Origin: Hyphomicrobiales bacterium
GTDB lineage: Bacteria; Pseudomonadota; Alphaproteobacteria; Rhizobiales; Rhizobiaceae
Direction of reading: 5' to 3'
Length of the DNA: 64,000 nucleotides
Assembly: GCA_900471485.1 (NCBI GenBank)
Contig: UCEU01000038.1
Coordinates: 1-64,000, forward strand
A program made the position numbers and the translations under genes. A model generated the notes under the pieces. It ran no database searches. It was not told the origin of the DNA and worked only from the letters and a program-made list of their open reading frames with translations. This document shows positions 7,683 through 17,370 of this stretch, piece by piece; the stretch's first letter is position 1; every line of letters begins with the position of its first letter.

Positions 7683-8645
7683 ATGGCGCGTAACAAGATC
7701 GCACTCATTGGTTCTGGCATGATTGGTGGCACGCTGGCGCATCTCGCCGGCCTGAAGGAGCTGGGTGACATCGTTCTCTTCGATATCGCCGACGGCATCC
7801 CGCAGGGTAAGGGCCTCGACATCGCACAGTCCTCGCCGGTTGAAGGCTTCGACGCCAACCTCACCGGTGCAAGCGACTACTCCGCAATCGAAGGCGCCGA
7901 TGTCTGCATCGTCACCGCCGGCGTCGCCCGCAAGCCGGGCATGAGCCGCGACGACTTGCTCGGCATCAACCTCAAGGTCATGGAACAGGTCGGCGCCGGC
8001 ATCAAGAAGTATGCCCCGAACGCCTTCGTGATCTGCATTACCAACCCGCTCGACGCCATGGTCTGGGCGCTGCAGAAGTTCTCCGGCCTTCCGGCCAACA
8101 AGGTCGTCGGCATGGCCGGCGTTCTGGACTCGTCGCGCTTCCGCCTGTTCCTCTCCAAGGAATTCAACGTTTCCGTACAGGACGTCACCGCGTTCGTTCT
8201 CGGCGGCCACGGCGACACGATGGTGCCGCTCGCACGTTATTCGACGGTTGCCGGCATTCCGCTCACCGATCTCGTCACCATGGGTTGGGTCACCAAGGAG
8301 CGCCTCGAGGAAATCATCCAGCGCACCCGTGACGGCGGCGCCGAAATCGTTGGTCTCTTGAAGACCGGCTCGGCCTACTACGCACCAGCCGCCTCGGCGA
8401 TCGAAATGGCTGAATCCTATCTCAAAGACAAGAAGCGCGTCCTGCCTTGCGCAGCGCAGCTCACCGGCCAGTACGGCGTGAAGGACATGTATGTCGGCGT
8501 TCCCACGGTCATCGGCGCCGGCGGCGTCGAGCGCATCATCGAGATCGATCTCAACAAGGCCGAAAGAGAAGCATTCGACAAGTCCGTCGGCGCTGTCGCC
8601 GGCCTGTGCGAAGCCTGCATCAACATCGCGCCGTCGCTGAAGTAA
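7683..8645 (+). CDS. mdh: malate dehydrogenase
   Basis: A 320-residue NAD-dependent malate dehydrogenase of the LDH-like type used by alphaproteobacteria. The Rossmann motif IALIGSGMIGG is at residues 6-16. The substrate-binding loop follows at VTAGVARKPGMSRDDL, and the catalytic His lies in GGHGDTMVPL. It reduces oxaloacetate or oxidises malate in the TCA cycle. The ATG at 7683 follows a GAAA-rich leader; upstream in-frame codons lack the family N-terminus. First gene of the mdh-sucC-sucD unit. The 179-base gap upstream is AT-rich; TTGACG at 7523 with TATGTT at 7544 is a weak promoter candidate (15-base spacing). Confidence 0.97.
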   Translation: MARNKIALIGSGMIGGTLAHLAGLKELGDIVLFDIADGIPQGKGLDIAQSSPVEGFDANLTGASDYSAIEGADVCIVTAGVARKPGMSRDDLLGINLKVMEQVGAGIKKYAPNAFVICITNPLDAMVWALQKFSGLPANKVVGMAGVLDSSRFRLFLSKEFNVSVQDVTAFVLGGHGDTMVPLARYSTVAGIPLTDLVTMGWVTKERLEEIIQRTRDGGAEIVGLLKTGSAYYAPAASAIEMAESYLKDKKRVLPCAAQLTGQYGVKDMYVGVPTVIGAGGVERIIEIDLNKAEREAFDKSVGAVAGLCEACINIAPSLK

Positions 8646-8685
8646 GCCGACCGATCGCTGACGCAATCCAAACAGGAACAGATCC

Positions 8686-9879
<1,194 letters not shown>

Positions 9880-9895
9880 TTTGAGGACCTGATAG

Positions 9896-10798
9896 ATGTC
9901 TATTCTCGTAAACAAGAATACCAAGGTTCTCGTTCAGGGCCTGACCGGCAAGACCGGCACCTTCCACACCGAACAGGCGCTCGCCTATTACGGCACGCAG
10001 ATGGTCGGCGGTATCCACCCGAAGAAGGGTGGCGAAACCTGGACCGGCTCGAAGGGCGAAAGCCTGCCGATCTTCGCTTCGGTCGCCGAAGCCAAGGAAC
10101 GCACGGGTGCCGACGCTTCGGTCATCTACGTTCCGCCGGCTGGTGCCGCTGACGCGATCATCGAGGCGATCGACGCCGAGATTCCGTTCATCACCTGCAT
10201 CACCGAGGGCATCCCTGTTATGGACATGGTTCGCGTCAAGGCTCGCCTCGACCGCTCCAAGTCGCGCCTGCTCGGGCCCAACTGCCCGGGTATCCTGACG
10301 CCGGAAGAATGCAAGATCGGCATCATGCCGGGCTCGATCTTCCGCAAGGGTTCGGTCGGTATCGTTTCGCGCTCCGGCACGCTGACCTACGAAGCCGTTT
10401 TCCAGACGTCGAACGAAGGCCTCGGCCAGACGACGGCCGTCGGCATCGGCGGCGACCCGGTTAAGGGCACCGAGTTCATCGACGTGCTCGAGATGTTCCT
10501 GGCCGACGAAGCCACGACCTCGATCATCATGATCGGCGAAATCGGCGGTTCGGCTGAAGAAGACGCAGCACAGTTCCTGATCGACGAAGCCAAGAAGGGC
10601 CGCAAGAAGCCGATGGCCGGCTTCATCGCAGGCCGTACGGCTCCGAAGGGTCGCACCATGGGCCACGCCGGCGCTGTCGTTTCCGGCGGCAAGGGCGATG
10701 CGGAATCCAAGATCGCTGCCATGGAAGCAGCCGGCATCAAGGTTTCGCCTTCGCCGGCACGCCTTGGCACGACGCTGGTTGAAGTCCTCAAGGGCTAA
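9896..10798 (+). CDS. sucD: succinyl-CoA synthetase, alpha subunit
   Basis: A 300-residue CoA-binding subunit. It opens with MSILVNKNTKVLVQGLTGKTG. GPNCPGILTPEECKIGIMPG lies in the CoA/phosphate region, and the phosphorylated active-site His is in MGHAGAVVSGGKGDAESK. A TGAGGA ribosome binding site precedes the ATG. It partners with SucC directly upstream. A strong hairpin 15 bases after the stop separates it from sucA. Confidence 0.97.
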   Translation: MSILVNKNTKVLVQGLTGKTGTFHTEQALAYYGTQMVGGIHPKKGGETWTGSKGESLPIFASVAEAKERTGADASVIYVPPAGAADAIIEAIDAEIPFITCITEGIPVMDMVRVKARLDRSKSRLLGPNCPGILTPEECKIGIMPGSIFRKGSVGIVSRSGTLTYEAVFQTSNEGLGQTTAVGIGGDPVKGTEFIDVLEMFLADEATTSIIMIGEIGGSAEEDAAQFLIDEAKKGRKKPMAGFIAGRTAPKGRTMGHAGAVVSGGKGDAESKIAAMEAAGIKVSPSPARLGTTLVEVLKG

Positions 10799-10812
10799 GC
10801 CAATCTATATAC

Positions 10813-10840
10813 CCGGGCAGGGGGAACTCCTGCCCGGTTT
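10813..10840 (+). terminator. intrinsic terminator or attenuator between sucD and sucA
   Basis: A perfect 9-bp stem (CCGGGCAGG / CCTGCCCGG) with a 7-base loop is followed by a short TTT. It could end mdh-sucCD transcripts or lower expression of sucAB relative to sucCD. The T tract is short, so read-through is likely. Confidence 0.6.
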
Positions 10841-10950
10841 CGACCACGAGACGAGCCGCGGACAGGCGGCAACACAGATGCGGCAGCCGATCGATGGGAT
10901 CGGCAAAATCACAAGAGTCAGGAGGCGGGCGGAAGCGTCCGCGTAACACC

Positions 10951-13935
10951 ATGGCACGGCAAGAAGCCAACGAGCAGTTTCAGATCACCTCGTTCCTGGA
11001 TGGCGCCAACGCTGCTTACATCGAGCAGCTCTATGCGCGCTACGAGGACGACCCGGCATCGGTCAACGAAGAATGGCGCGCCTTCTTCAAGGCGCTGGAA
11101 GACAATCCTGATGATGTGAAGCGGGCCGCCAAGGGCGCATCCTGGCGCAAGAAGAACTGGCCGATGCAGGCCAGTGGCGACCTCGTCTCGGCGCTCGACG
11201 GCGACTGGGGCGTGATCGAGAAGGTCGTCGAGACCAAGGTCAAGGCCAAGGCTGAAGCAGCCGGCAAGCCGACCGAAGGCGCCGACATCCTGCAGGCGAC
11301 GCGCGACAGCGTACGCGCCATCATGATGATCCGCGCCTACCGGATGCGCGGCCACCTGCACGCCAAGCTCGACCCGCTCGGCATCGCCGCACCTGTCGAA
11401 GACTACAAGGAATTGTCGCCGGAAAACTACGGTTTCTCCGAAGCCGACTACGACCGCAAGATCTTCATCGACAACGTGCTCGGCCTGGAATACGCCACCG
11501 TTCGCGAGATGATCGAGATCCTCGAGCGCACCTACTGCTCGACGATCGGCGTCGAGTTCATGCACATTTCGAACCCCGAGGAAAAGGCCTGGATCCAGGA
11601 ACGGATCGAAGGTCCCGACAAGGGCGTTGCCTTCACCAACGAAGGCAAGAAGGCGATCCTGTCGAAGATCATCGAAGCCGAAGGCTACGAGCAGTTCCTC
11701 GACGTCAAGTTCAAGGGCACCAAGCGCTTCGGCCTCGACGGCGGTGAATCGCTGATCCCGGCGCTCGAGCAGATCCTGAAGCGCGGCGGCCATCTCGGCC
11801 TCAAGGAAGCCGTGTTCGGCATGGCCCACCGCGGCCGTCTGAACGTGCTTTCCCAGGTCATGGGCAAGCCGCACCGCGCCATCTTCCACGAGTTCAAGGG
11901 CGGCTCCTACGCGCCTGACGAAGTCGAAGGTTCCGGCGACGTGAAGTACCACCTCGGCGCTTCCTCGGACCGCGAGTTTGACGGAAACAAGGTTCACGTG
12001 TCGCTGACGGCCAATCCGTCGCACCTTGAAATCGTCGACCCGGTCGTCATGGGCAAGGCCCGCGCCAAGCAGGACATGAGCGCCACCGTCTGGGACGGCG
12101 ACATCATTCCGCTGTCGGAGCGCGCCAAGGTTCTGCCGCTGCTCATCCACGGCGATGCCGCTTTCGCCGGCCAGGGCGTGATTGCCGAAATCCTCGGTCT
12201 CTCCGGTCTGCGCGGTCACCGCGTTGCCGGCACGATGCACGTCATCATCAACAACCAGATCGGCTTCACCACGAACCCGGCCTTCTCGCGTTCGTCGCCC
12301 TATCCGTCCGACGTCGCCAAGATGATCGAAGCACCGATCCTGCACGTCAACGGTGACGATCCGGAAGCGGTCGTTTACGGCGCCAAGGTTGCCATGGAAT
12401 TTCGCATGAAGTTCCACAAGCCTGTCGTGCTCGACATGTTCTGCTACCGCCGCTACGGCCACAATGAAGGCGACGAGCCGTCCTTCACGCAGCCGAAGAT
12501 GTACAAGGTCATTCGCGCCCATAAGAGCGTTCTGCAGCTCTACAGCGAACGCCTCGTTTCCGAGGGCGTGCTGACCGAGGGCGAAGTCGAGAAGATGAAG
12601 GCCGACTGGCGCGCGCATCTCGAGCAGGAGTTCGAGGCCGGCCAGCACTACAAGCCGAACAAGGCCGACTGGCTTGACGGCGAGTGGTCGGGCCTGCGCA
12701 CGGCAGACAATGCCGACGAGCAGCGTCGCGGCAAGACCGCCGTGCCGATGAAGCAGCTGAAGGAAATCGGCCGCAAGCTGTCCGAAATCCCGGAAGGCTT
12801 CCATGCGCACCGCACGATCCAGCGCTTCATGGAAAACCGCGCCAACATGATCTCGACCGGCGAAGGCATCGACTGGGCAACGGCGGAAGCGCTGGCGTTC
12901 GGCGGTCTCGTCACCGAAGGTCACAAGATCCGTCTCTCGGGCCAGGATTGCGAACGCGGCACCTTCTCGCAGCGTCACTCGGTTCTCTACGATCAGGAAA
13001 CGGAAGAGCGCTATATCCCGCTCGCCAACCTGTCGGCGACCCAGGCGCGCTACGAAGTCATCAACTCGATGCTGTCGGAAGAAGCCGTTCTCGGCTTCGA
13101 ATACGGCTACTCGCTGGCCCGCCCGAACGCGCTGACGCTCTGGGAAGCCCAGTTCGGCGACTTCGCCAACGGTGCGCAGGTCGTGTTCGACCAGTTCATT
13201 TCGTCCGGCGAACGCAAGTGGCTGCGCATGTCCGGCCTCGTCTGCCTGCTGCCGCACGGCTATGAAGGTCAGGGGCCGGAGCACTCGTCGGCCCGCCTCG
13301 AGCGCTTCTTGCAGCTTTGCGCGGAAGATAACATGCAGGTCGCCAACGTTACGACGCCGGCGAACTATTTCCACATCCTGCGCCGCCAGGTGAAGCGTGA
13401 CTTCCGCAAGCCGCTGATCCTGATGACGCCGAAGTCGCTGCTGCGCCACAAGCGCGCCGTGTCGGGCCTAGCCGAAATGGCCGGCGAGACCTCGTTCCAC
13501 CGTCTCCTCTGGGACGATGCCGAGGTCATCAAGGACGGCCCGATCAAGCTGCAGAAGGACGCCAAGATCCGCCGCGTCGTGCTCTGCACCGGCAAGGTCT
13601 ACTACGACCTTCTGGAAGAGCGCGAAAAGCGCGGGATCGACGATGTCTACCTGCTGCGCGTCGAACAGCTCTACCCGTTCCCGGCCAAGGCGCTCATCAA
13701 CGAGCTCTCCCGCTTCCGCAACGCGGAAATGGTCTGGTGCCAGGAAGAGCCGAAGAACATGGGTGCATGGTCGTTCATCGACCCGTATCTGGAATGGGTG
13801 CTTGCCCATATCGATGCGAAGTACCAGCGCGTTCGCTACACCGGACGTCCGGCCGCGGCATCGCCCGCAACCGGCCTGATGTCCAAGCATCTGGCACAGC
13901 TCGCCGCGTTCCTCGAGGACGCGCTCGGCGGCTAA
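10951..13935 (+). CDS. sucA: 2-oxoglutarate dehydrogenase E1 component
   Basis: A 994-residue thiamine-diphosphate enzyme that decarboxylates 2-oxoglutarate and passes the succinyl group to the SucB lipoyl domain. The short N-terminal E2-binding region (SFLDGANAAYIEQLYARYEDD) is followed by the TPP core (VFGMAHRGRLNVL, HGDAAFAGQGVIAE, INNQIGFTT) and the transketolase-like pyrimidine domain (GTFSQRHSVL, QGPEHSSARLERFL). The ATG at 10951 gives the usual rhizobial start MARQEANEQF. An in-frame ATG at 10894 would add 19 atypical residues, and the AGGAGG near 10919 is too far from 10951 to settle the start. Confidence 0.96.
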   Translation: MARQEANEQFQITSFLDGANAAYIEQLYARYEDDPASVNEEWRAFFKALEDNPDDVKRAAKGASWRKKNWPMQASGDLVSALDGDWGVIEKVVETKVKAKAEAAGKPTEGADILQATRDSVRAIMMIRAYRMRGHLHAKLDPLGIAAPVEDYKELSPENYGFSEADYDRKIFIDNVLGLEYATVREMIEILERTYCSTIGVEFMHISNPEEKAWIQERIEGPDKGVAFTNEGKKAILSKIIEAEGYEQFLDVKFKGTKRFGLDGGESLIPALEQILKRGGHLGLKEAVFGMAHRGRLNVLSQVMGKPHRAIFHEFKGGSYAPDEVEGSGDVKYHLGASSDREFDGNKVHVSLTANPSHLEIVDPVVMGKARAKQDMSATVWDGDIIPLSERAKVLPLLIHGDAAFAGQGVIAEILGLSGLRGHRVAGTMHVIINNQIGFTTNPAFSRSSPYPSDVAKMIEAPILHVNGDDPEAVVYGAKVAMEFRMKFHKPVVLDMFCYRRYGHNEGDEPSFTQPKMYKVIRAHKSVLQLYSERLVSEGVLTEGEVEKMKADWRAHLEQEFEAGQHYKPNKADWLDGEWSGLRTADNADEQRRGKTAVPMKQLKEIGRKLSEIPEGFHAHRTIQRFMENRANMISTGEGIDWATAEALAFGGLVTEGHKIRLSGQDCERGTFSQRHSVLYDQETEERYIPLANLSATQARYEVINSMLSEEAVLGFEYGYSLARPNALTLWEAQFGDFANGAQVVFDQFISSGERKWLRMSGLVCLLPHGYEGQGPEHSSARLERFLQLCAEDNMQVANVTTPANYFHILRRQVKRDFRKPLILMTPKSLLRHKRAVSGLAEMAGETSFHRLLWDDAEVIKDGPIKLQKDAKIRRVVLCTGKVYYDLLEEREKRGIDDVYLLRVEQLYPFPAKALINELSRFRNAEMVWCQEEPKNMGAWSFIDPYLEWVLAHIDAKYQRVRYTGRPAAASPATGLMSKHLAQLAAFLEDALGG

Positions 13936-14053
13936 CGAGAATGAGATCGGGGAGGGAGCGCGCCGCGTTTCCTCTCCGCATTAATTCAGACCCCGGCCGC
14001 TTACGCCGGAACGCCGTCAAACATCACAAAGATCAAAATTCAGGATTTGAACA

Positions 14054-15286
14054 ATGGCCACAGAAATCCGCGTTCCAACTCTCGGTGAATCCGTCAGCGA
14101 GGCAACCGTCGGCACCTGGTTCAAGAAGGTCGGCGATGTCATCAAGGCCGACGAGCCGCTGGTGGAGCTTGAAACCGACAAGGTGACCATCGAAGTTCCG
14201 GCACCGGCTGCCGGCGTACTCTCCGAAATCGTCGCACAGGCAGGCGAAACCGTCGGTCTCGACGCGCTGCTCGGCCAGATTTCTGCCAGCGCAGGTGCCG
14301 CTGCCGCCGCTCCGGCTGCAGCTGCCGCCCCCGCCAAGGCCGCTGAGCCGGCTCCGGCTGCTGCCGCACCGGTTGCTGCCGCTTCCTCGATGCCGCCGGC
14401 ACCGGCCGCTTCGAAGATGCTCGCTGAAAACAACCTCTCGGCCGATCAGGTCGATGGTTCCGGCAAGCGTGGCCAGGTTCTGAAGGGCGACGTGATCGCT
14501 GCCGTCGCCAAGGGCATCGCGGCTCCTGCCGCTGCTGCTCCGGCAGCGCCTGCCGCCGCACGCGGCCCGTCGACGGTCGAGGATGCCGGCCGCGAGGAGC
14601 GCGTGAAGATGACGCGCCTGCGCCAGACGATCGCCAAGCGCCTGAAGGACGCCCAGAACACCGCTGCCATGCTCACCACCTATAACGAGGTGGACATGAG
14701 CGCCGTGATGGCACTGCGCGCCAAGTACAAGGACGTGTTCGAAAAGAAGCACGGCGTGAAGCTCGGCTTCATGGGCTTCTTCACCAAGGCCGTCACCCAC
14801 GCGCTGAAGGAACTGCCTGCTGTCAACGCCGAAATCGACGGCACCGACATCATCTACAAGAACTACTGCCACGTCGGCATGGCCGTCGGCACCGACAAGG
14901 GCCTGGTCGTTCCGATCATCCGCGATGCCGACCAGCTGTCGATCGCCGAGATCGAAAAGGACCTCGGCCGTCTTGCCAAGTCGGCTCGCGACGGTTCGCT
15001 GTCGATGGCCGACATGCAGGGCGGCACCTTCACCATCACCAATGGTGGCGTCTACGGTTCGCTGATGTCCTCGCCGATCCTGAACGCGCCGCAGTCGGGC
15101 ATTCTCGGCATGCACAAGATCCAGGATCGTCCCGTCGTCGTCGGCGGCCAGATCGTCATCCGTCCGATGATGTATCTCGCGCTCTCCTACGACCACCGTA
15201 TCGTCGACGGCAAGGAAGCCGTTACCTTCCTCGTGCGCGTCAAGGAAAGCCTGGAAGATCCGGAACGCCTCGTTCTCGATCTCTAA
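14054..15286 (+). CDS. sucB: dihydrolipoyllysine-residue succinyltransferase (E2)
   Basis: A 410-residue E2 core of the 2-oxoglutarate dehydrogenase complex. One lipoyl domain (residues 1-78, lipoylated Lys in ETDKVTIEV) is joined by an Ala/Pro linker to the E3-binding domain (PAASKMLAENNLSADQVDGSGKRGQVLK). After a second Ala/Pro linker comes the catalytic acyltransferase domain with active-site SYDHRIVDGKEAV. It receives succinyl from SucA and hands reduced lipoyl groups to LpdA, which is encoded 2 kb downstream. An intrinsic terminator follows. Confidence 0.97.
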   Translation: MATEIRVPTLGESVSEATVGTWFKKVGDVIKADEPLVELETDKVTIEVPAPAAGVLSEIVAQAGETVGLDALLGQISASAGAAAAAPAAAAAPAKAAEPAPAAAAPVAAASSMPPAPAASKMLAENNLSADQVDGSGKRGQVLKGDVIAAVAKGIAAPAAAAPAAPAAARGPSTVEDAGREERVKMTRLRQTIAKRLKDAQNTAAMLTTYNEVDMSAVMALRAKYKDVFEKKHGVKLGFMGFFTKAVTHALKELPAVNAEIDGTDIIYKNYCHVGMAVGTDKGLVVPIIRDADQLSIAEIEKDLGRLAKSARDGSLSMADMQGGTFTITNGGVYGSLMSSPILNAPQSGILGMHKIQDRPVVVGGQIVIRPMMYLALSYDHRIVDGKEAVTFLVRVKESLEDPERLVLDL

Positions 15287-15296
15287 GAGACCGACA

Positions 15297-15318
15297 GGGC
15301 CGCGCGAGCGGCCCTTTT
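15297..15318 (+). terminator. rho-independent terminator after sucB
   Basis: A perfect 7-bp GC stem (GGGCCGC / GCGGCCC) with a GCGA tetraloop is followed by TTTT. It sits 11 bases after the sucB stop and predicts that the downstream genes up to lpdA depend on read-through or their own promoter. Confidence 0.75.
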
Positions 15319-15418
15319 CGCCTCAGCACCGGAACACCTGATGTCGCTGGAACCCGTCCGCTCTTTCTCGAACACCGCCGCCGCCGCGCAACCGGCGATG
15401 CGGGGGAGTGCATCCGTG

Positions 15419-15925
15419 ATGCGCAAGTTCGGGGTTACGCTTTCGGCCGGCATGCTGGCACTCCTTTCCAGCCAGCCGCTAATGGCGGCCGAGTGCAAGC
15501 AGGGCAGCGCCGTCTATACCGATCGCGACGGCGCTTACGAGCTGCGCTTCTCGCCCCTCAATTCCGAAGCGGCGGCGGCCAGCAACCAGTTCAAGGTCAA
15601 GGTGCTGAAGACATCGATGGTGCTCGACGGCTACGTCATGCCGTCGGAAGACCCGGATCGCTCGATCGGCATGGTGATGTTCAATTGCCCTGGTGGTGAC
15701 GTGACCGGCGACGATCTCAATGCCTGCACCATCTGGCAGGGCATGGTCTACGGCATCGACGCCAAGGGCGAGTTGAGCAATCTGCAGCCGGAAGCGGGTG
15801 CGGCCGCCGACAAGATCGTGCTCCCCGGCATCGGTCCAGCCATTCGCGCCTCGTCGATCTGGGGCAAGGGCAAGGCATCGGTGGCGCCCTGGGATGTGCT
15901 CGATTTCAAGGAATGTGCGTCATGA
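15419..15925 (+). CDS. secreted hypothetical protein
   Basis: A 168-residue protein with a Sec signal peptide (MRKFGVTLSAGMLALLSSQPLMA, cleavage before AECKQ). The mature part has Cys residues in ECKQG, FNCPGG and NACTIW and at the C-terminus (KECAS), which may pair in the periplasm. No domain is recognised. The ATG at 15419 follows GGGGAG at a workable distance and gives a clean signal peptide; longer in-frame starts at 15341 or 15398 do not. The stop overlaps the next ATG (ATGA), so it is coupled to the SDR gene. Confidence 0.65.
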   Translation: MRKFGVTLSAGMLALLSSQPLMAAECKQGSAVYTDRDGAYELRFSPLNSEAAAASNQFKVKVLKTSMVLDGYVMPSEDPDRSIGMVMFNCPGGDVTGDDLNACTIWQGMVYGIDAKGELSNLQPEAGAAADKIVLPGIGPAIRASSIWGKGKASVAPWDVLDFKECAS

Positions 15926-16674
15926 GCGACCAACCCGTTCTTCTGGTGACCGGCGGCAGCCGCGGCATCGGCGCTGCGATCAGCCTGCTTGCGGCGGCCA
16001 AGGGCTGGCGCGTCGCCGTGAATTGCGCCGCCAACAAGGCTGCGGCCGATGAGGTCGTCGCCAGGATCAAGGCCGGCGGCGGTGATGCTATCGCGATCAA
16101 GGGCGATGTCGGCGAGGCCGCCGATATCACGCAGATGTTCGAAGCCATCGACCGCCACTTTGGCCGGCTGGACGGGCTTGCCAACAATGCCGGCATCGTC
16201 GATGCGCCTGCTCGTATCGACGAGATGTCGGTGGCGCGCATCGAGCGGATGATGCGGATCAACATTACCGGCTCGATCCTCTGCGCGGCCGAGGCCGTGC
16301 GCCGCATGTCGACCAAACATGGCGGCAAGGGCGGGGCGATCGTCAATATTTCCTCGATGGCGGCAATCATCGGTTCGCCCTCGCAATATGTCGACTACGC
16401 CGCCTCCAAGGCCGCGATCGACACCTTCACCATCGGTCTGGCCCGCGAAGTGGCGACCGAGAGCGTGCGCGTCAATGCGGTGCGCCCTGGGGTCATCGAC
16501 ACCGAAATCCACGCTTCCGGCGGTCTGCCGGATAGGGCGCGCGACATGGCGCCGAGCATTCCGATGCAGCGCGCCGGAACGGCGGAAGAGATCGCCGACG
16601 CGGTGCTTTATCTGCTATCCAGGGACGCATCCTACGTCACCGGCGCGATCCTCAATGTAAGCGGCGGCCGATGA
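15922..16674 (+). CDS. SDR-family oxidoreductase
   Basis: A 250-residue classical short-chain dehydrogenase. Cofactor motif VTGGSRGIGAA is near residues 9-19. The structural NNAG motif follows, then catalytic Ser (VNISSMAAIIG) and the YVDYAASKAAID pair supplying Tyr and Lys. The C-terminus YVTGAILNVSGGR is typical of FabG-like enzymes. The substrate cannot be told from sequence. The start at 15922 overlaps the preceding stop by 4 bases; an ATG at 15913 is an alternative. Confidence 0.88.
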   Translation: MSDQPVLLVTGGSRGIGAAISLLAAAKGWRVAVNCAANKAAADEVVARIKAGGGDAIAIKGDVGEAADITQMFEAIDRHFGRLDGLANNAGIVDAPARIDEMSVARIERMMRINITGSILCAAEAVRRMSTKHGGKGGAIVNISSMAAIIGSPSQYVDYAASKAAIDTFTIGLAREVATESVRVNAVRPGVIDTEIHASGGLPDRARDMAPSIPMQRAGTAEEIADAVLYLLSRDASYVTGAILNVSGGR

Positions 16675-16699
16675 TCGGGTTCATCATTTCAAGGGCGGT

Positions 16700-17344
16700 A
16701 TGAGCATGCAGTATGTTCTCGAATTTCTCGGCCTGATGGCCGTCTTCTCGATCTTCATCGTCGTGCCGGGCGCCGACTTCGCCGTGATCCTGCGCCAGAG
16801 CATCGTGCATGGCCGCCGCGCCGCGATCATGACCGGCATCGGCATGGGCTTCTCGCTGCTCTTCCACATCAGCTACACGATCCTCGGCCTCGGGCTGATC
16901 GTGTCGCAGTCGCTGATGCTGTTTGCGATGATCAAGTGGGCCGGCGTCCTCTATCTCGTCTATCTCGGCATCAAGTCGTTTCGCGCTCCGGGCTTCAACG
17001 TGGCCGAGATCAAGGTCAGCGAAGAGGATCGCAAGCCGATCTCGGCGCTGCGCTGCCTCGGCATGGGCTTCATCACCAATGCGCTGAATCCGAAGCCGGT
17101 GCTGTTCTTCCTGTCGCTGTTTTCGACGCTCGTTCATCACGACACGCCCGGCCTCATCCAGTTCAGCTACGGCATCGGCATGGCGACCGCGCTGGTCGCC
17201 TGGTTCGCCGCCGTCTCCACCTTCTTCACCGTCAAGGCCGTGCGCGATCGCTTCATCGCCAGCGGCAAGTGGTTCAACCGCATTACCGGCGCCGCTCTGG
17301 TCGGCTTCGGCTTCCGCCTCGCGCTCGCCCGCGCGGCGGACTAG
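16700..17344 (+). CDS. LysE-family amino-acid exporter
   Basis: A 214-residue inner-membrane protein with about six hydrophobic segments and the LysE/RhtB signature near the N-terminus (IFIVVPGADFAVILRQSI). The mid-protein GMGFITNALNPKPVLFF is the second family hallmark. It probably exports an amino acid or related metabolite. It lies between the SDR gene and lpdA on the same strand. Substrate unknown; an ATG at 16706 is an alternative start. Confidence 0.87.
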   Translation: MSMQYVLEFLGLMAVFSIFIVVPGADFAVILRQSIVHGRRAAIMTGIGMGFSLLFHISYTILGLGLIVSQSLMLFAMIKWAGVLYLVYLGIKSFRAPGFNVAEIKVSEEDRKPISALRCLGMGFITNALNPKPVLFFLSLFSTLVHHDTPGLIQFSYGIGMATALVAWFAAVSTFFTVKAVRDRFIASGKWFNRITGAALVGFGFRLALARAAD

Positions 17345-17370
17345 ATAAATAACGAAAAGGAAAAGCAACA

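Noticed and set aside
10918..13449. An 840-codon open frame antisense to sucA
   Set aside because: It lies wholly opposite the clear E1 gene and has the composition of a codon-bias shadow.
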